Origin: Bacteroidales bacterium
GTDB lineage: Bacteria > Bacteroidota > Bacteroidia > Bacteroidales > Paludibacteraceae
Reading direction: 5' to 3'
NCBI GenBank assembly: GCA_900767595.1
Contig: CAAFZS010000094.1
Location: 1-15,793, forward strand
DNA length: 15,793 bases
Below, one piece after another: positions 13,660 to 15,793 of this stretch (within the stretch, counting starts at the first letter, position 1; every line of letters starts with the position of its first letter). Under the pieces are notes generated by a model. It was not told where the DNA came from. It searched no databases and saw only the letters and a list, made by a program, of their open reading frames with translations. Made by a program: the position numbers and the translations under genes.

Positions 13660-13764
13660 AATTTCTATGGACATAGTATGGACTACTATCGTTCTACTAC
13701 CGATACATTCCTTGCGTCGATGCGCAATATTTCGGGCAATCAATTTGTTGAATGGGGTGAGGGA

Positions 13765-14796
13765 TTATTTTTCGTTTTCCTCGAAAGGTAATAATCCTGC
13801 AAATTTGTCAAAATCAGACTCAAATATACGATCTTGAAGAATACGATATTTCTCGAACTCAGACTCTGCATGCTCTTTTGCTTGTTCTGCCGTTGTTACA
13901 CCGCCACCCTGCAACACCTCGCGTTCAGATGCCTGAATAAATGTATCAATACGTTTCGCCCAATCTTCCATTGTCATTGGGATATGCCTCTCTGCCATAT
14001 CCTTCGCGATGTCTAAATAGGCATTCACTAACCGACCCATTGTCTTTAATTCGTCTTCCTTCAAGTAATTCTTTGCTATGGACACATCTGACTTTACGAT
14101 TTTTCCTTTAGGAGCCTTATCCCAAGAAACTAAGCCCATATGTTCTTTATCCGCATCTGCACGTTCCATGATCAACTCTGCTGCTGTATGACCATGAACA
14201 GCATAATGCATCTTATTTTGCACTTTTTGGAAGAAGAGACGAGTCGTTGGAGCATCGGGATTATAATCGATACTGGTAGCATAGATATCTGTTATTTTTT
14301 GGTAGAAATTACGTTCGCTCAACCGAATCTCACGTATTTCTTCTAATAGACGCTCAAAGTAATCTTCGCAGAGGAAGGTTCCGTTTTCCATTCGCTTCTT
14401 ATCCACCACATATCCTCTAAGGGCAAATTGACGCAGGATAAACGTTGCCCATTGACGGAATTGCGTAGCACGAATGGAGTTCACGCGATAACCGACGGAT
14501 ATGACAGCGTCTAAGTTATAGAATGTGACTGTGCGTTTAACCTCACGAGTTCCTTCTTTTTGAACTGCCGAGAAAATCTCGGTAGTTGCTTCTTTAGAAA
14601 GTTCACCGGATTCATAAATATTTTTTAGATGCAGTCCGATATTGTCAGTAGAGCAGTCGAAAAGCATCGCCATAGCCTTTTGGCTAAGCCAAACCGTTTC
14701 GTTTTTGTAAAAAACTTGGATACCATTGCCTTGTTCCTGTGTCTGAAAAATCAGGAACTCGGCAGCACTACTTCTAATTTGTAATTCTTGGTTCAT
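13765..14796 (-). CDS. rhuM: RhuM family protein (virulence/accessory protein)
   Basis: 343 residues from ATG 14796-14794. The frame is open further upstream but that part spans the promoter, so the internal ATG is chosen. The N-terminal half has the RhuM signature: VFYKNETVWLSQKAMAMLF, STDNIGLHLKNIYESGEL, TVTFYNLDAVISVGYRVNS, TQFRQWATFILRQF, with a winged-helix-like look. A C-terminal alpha-helical part follows (FFQKVQNKMHYAVHGHTAAELI, then the IAKNYLKEDELKTMGRLVNAYLDIA segment). RhuM was named from a Salmonella pathogenicity island; homologues are widespread in accessory islands, sometimes beside restriction or toxin-antitoxin genes. Biochemical function is not established. Transcribed toward the ATPase gene, with an inverted repeat over its start site suggesting autoregulation. 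Confidence 0.85.
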   Translation of the reverse strand: MNQELQIRSSAAEFLIFQTQEQGNGIQVFYKNETVWLSQKAMAMLFDCSTDNIGLHLKNIYESGELSKEATTEIFSAVQKEGTREVKRTVTFYNLDAVISVGYRVNSIRATQFRQWATFILRQFALRGYVVDKKRMENGTFLCEDYFERLLEEIREIRLSERNFYQKITDIYATSIDYNPDAPTTRLFFQKVQNKMHYAVHGHTAAELIMERADADKEHMGLVSWDKAPKGKIVKSDVSIAKNYLKEDELKTMGRLVNAYLDIAKDMAERHIPMTMEDWAKRIDTFIQASEREVLQGGGVTTAEQAKEHAESEFEKYRILQDRIFESDFDKFAGLLPFEENEK

Positions 14797-14817
14797 ATAT
14801 CTTATGGTTATCTTTCT

Positions 14818-14866
14818 TTTGCAGTTTTCGACTGCAAAGATACATTTTTTTTCTGATATACGCAAG
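14818..14866 (-). promoter_or_regulatory. rhuM promoter with overlapping inverted repeat
   Basis: On the minus strand TTG (14865-14863), 20 nt, TATCTTTG (14842-14835). An inverted repeat TTTGCAGT/ACTGCAAA (14818-14825 and 14831-14838, TTTCG between) overlaps the -7 box and the expected start site. It could be an operator or a leader hairpin. Confidence 0.7.
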
Positions 14867-14932
14867 AAAAAGGAAAGAAAAATGCAAACTTTTTCACTTT
14901 TGACCCCAAGCGGTCCCCAACCGAACGCTTAG

Positions 14933-14954
14933 CCGTAGCATCCCCGTAGCATCT
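14933..14954. repeat. 11-bp tandem repeat CCGTAGCATC(C/T)
   Basis: CCGTAGCATCC and CCGTAGCATCT lie head to tail. Their reverse complement (GATGCTACGG) resembles the GATGCTCCGTA units at 13380-13412, on the other side of rhuM. Confidence 0.6.
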
Positions 14955-14975
14955 TAAGACTCACGAATCCCCCTC

Positions 14976-15019
14976 GGTAACCGTTCGGTGACCATTCGGT
15001 ATCGTTTCGGTCAGGTCAC
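14976..15019. repeat. 11-bp tandem repeat GGTnnC..TTC, four degenerate copies
   Basis: GGTAACCGTTC, GGTGACCATTC, GGTATCGTTTC and GGTCAGGTCAC follow one another, with the last strongly diverged. Same copy number and period as the array at 2443-2486. Confidence 0.6.
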
Positions 15020-15051
15020 GTTATTACACACAAAAGACAGCGTGTGAAAAA

Positions 15052-15172
15052 TGTACGATTATTAAGATTGGGGTATTATGGAAGGATTGCAGAGGGGTAG
15101 CCTAAGGGTTGCTTATCCCTTGCTGATTAGACTTAGGTTGACCTTGCGGAGAAAGTTGTACGATTATTAAGA
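15052..15172. repeat. 16-bp direct repeat TGTACGATTATTAAGA
   Basis: Exact copies at 15052-15067 and 15157-15172, 105 bp apart, with unrelated sequence between. They could be remnants of a duplication or sites bordering a small inserted segment. Confidence 0.7.
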
Positions 15173-15352
15173 AATGTAATATGTAATAAGTAATAAGTCT
15201 GCATGTTTGTAATGACACATCGCGCACATGCGTGAGTAAATTGGACTTTTGCAAATGAAAATTACTATACTTATTACAATTGACAGTTGACATTTTCGGT
15301 CTTTAGAGGAGGTGCTTGTGGGGCATTTGTCAAGCCTACGCAGGGCCTATTA

Positions 15353-15374
15353 TGCTACGTTAGTGCTACGTTAA
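15353..15374. repeat. 11-bp tandem repeat TGCTACGTTA(G/A)
   Basis: TGCTACGTTAG and TGCTACGTTAA in direct succession, related in sequence to the GTAGCATC units at 14933. Confidence 0.55.
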
Positions 15375-15434
15375 CCGAAACGCTTGCGTCATTGTTTTGG
15401 GTGGCGATGAGGGGAGCTTGAAAGGTCGGGAACT

Positions 15435-15451
15435 TTCGGGAATTTCCCGAA
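15435..15451. repeat. Inverted repeat TTCGGGA/TCCCGAA
   Basis: Perfect 7-bp arms around ATT. Further GGGAA and TTCCC copies on both sides make a degenerate larger palindrome (about 15428-15456). No T-run follows, so a terminator role is doubtful. Confidence 0.5.
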
Positions 15452-15601
15452 TTCCCTCAAATTCCCTCACATATCCTCGCGTAGTTACAAGACTGTAAAT
15501 AAGCGTGTTAGGTTTTTATTCCGAATTTTCACGGACAGGATTGGCTTGTTCGCGAAGTCCGCCAACTCCGCCAATTCCGCCAAGAGCATTTTCAATACAC
15601 A

Positions 15602-15626
15602 CCAAACGCCCCCGAAGGAGCGTTGG
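15602..15626 (-). terminator. Hairpin terminator with TTCG loop, end of partial minus-strand gene
   Basis: On the minus strand CCAACGCTCC, loop TTCG, GGGGCGTTTGG (one bulge and a wobble), then TGTGTATTGAAAATGC. The UUCG tetraloop and the tail are shared in kind with the hairpins at 2200 and 13632. It lies 54 nt past the stop at 15680. Confidence 0.6.
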
Positions 15627-15679
15627 ATGTTATTCTTGAGACGACTTTTCTTGTTCGAAGATAGAAGGTGGAGCATAGG

Positions 15680-15793
15680 TTATGGCTTATATTGCTCGAA
15701 ATAGTTGCTTCTAATCATTAAATCCGATAATCGATAAGCTTCTTGCTCTGTGATGGGGCGATTATGTCTTGCAGCCGAATCTAATAGATTCAC
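15680..15793 (-). CDS. Unidentified protein, C-terminal 37 residues (rest outside window)
   Basis: Open on the minus strand from the window edge to TAA (15682-15680). The tail includes LLDSAARHNRPITEQEAYRL and SDLMIRSNYFEQYKP, a helix-rich, protein-like composition without low complexity. A matched hairpin lies just downstream. No family was recognised from so short a piece. The first codon seen is GTG but need not be the start. Confidence 0.55.
   Translation of the reverse strand: MNLLDSAARHNRPITEQEAYRLSDLMIRSNYFEQYKP

Larger units (their letters stand above)
14867..15601. other. Long gene-free stretch with many short repeats
   Basis: About 730 bases with no supported gene. Beyond the repeats listed separately it holds GTAATAT/GTAATAA/GTAATAA (15176-15196, 7-nt period) and AATTCCCTCA twice at 15450-15469. 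Reading frames here are short, lack promoters and have no recognisable family. It may be a decayed insertion or an insertion hot spot between accessory genes. Confidence 0.5.

Noticed and set aside
13579..13791. Plus-strand open frame of about 70 codons containing a plausible 37-residue ATG frame (13678-13791)
   Set aside because: It runs through the tail repeat and terminator hairpin and overlaps the 3' end of rhuM. The sequence looks somewhat protein-like, but no start signal or family was found; it may be a translated repeat element or a remnant.
14797..14865. Upstream extension of rhuM
   Set aside because: It spans the -7 box and inverted repeat; the ATG at 14796 lies downstream of the predicted transcription start.
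15485..15676. 63-residue minus-strand frame
   Set aside because: It passes through the TTCG hairpin and the GGCGG tail repeats, so its apparent LAELAELA pattern comes from the 9-nt repeat. No support as a gene.

Overview
The window reads as a stretch of a Bacteroidales (phylum Bacteroidota) chromosome, probably from a gut or host-associated species. The grounds are promoters of the phylum's own type (TTG, about 20 nt, TAnnTTTG) in front of at least five transcription units, little use of Shine-Dalgarno sites, a surface protein built of Listeria-Bacteroides (InlB B-type) repeats, and Bacteroidales-type versions of MurA, DsbD and a FISUMP-like secreted protein. Family or genus cannot be fixed from the sequence alone.

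Layout. (1) 1-2225: the 3' end of a long repeat-built surface protein (its beginning lies outside the window), followed by a 45-residue peptide gene and a strong UNCG-loop hairpin. (2) 2226-2571: no gene, but a run of four further inverted repeats and an 11-bp tandem repeat. (3) 2583-4354: a translation operon, yceD(DUF177)-rpmF-rluB, ending in a 17-bp perfect hairpin that also serves an oppositely oriented tRNA-Glu(CTC). (4) 4445-4554: back-to-back promoters for the tRNA (-) and for nadE (+). (5) 4583-11941: a tightly packed plus-strand run, nadE-murB-murA-dsbD-small secreted protein-rlmB, that joins NAD synthesis, two peptidoglycan-precursor steps (MurA and MurB act one after the other), periplasmic disulfide reduction and rRNA methylation; gene pairs overlap or are separated by short linkers. 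(6) 11987-15793: an AT-richer accessory segment with a DUF4143-type AAA ATPase (+), a RhuM-family protein (-), the 3' tail of an unidentified gene (-), and long gene-free stretches full of short repeats.

The most unusual content is repeat biology. A 16/17-nt alternating repeat, encoding a SFSDSG-[LP]-[ST]-A-[KQ]-R peptide, has been inserted in the same reading frame at three places inside two conserved housekeeping genes (one in murB, two in dsbD), each time in a predicted loop. Four intercistronic linkers of the plus-strand genes are short TAA-rich tandem repeats of different unit length (9, 7, 14 and 7 nt). Gene-free regions carry several unrelated tandem repeats that share a period of about 11 bp. 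Three transcription units (one +, two -) end in related hairpins; two of these have nearly the same 11-bp stem 11 kb apart, and the two minus-strand ones are followed by the same roughly 27-nt tail. These are sequence observations; what they do is inference.
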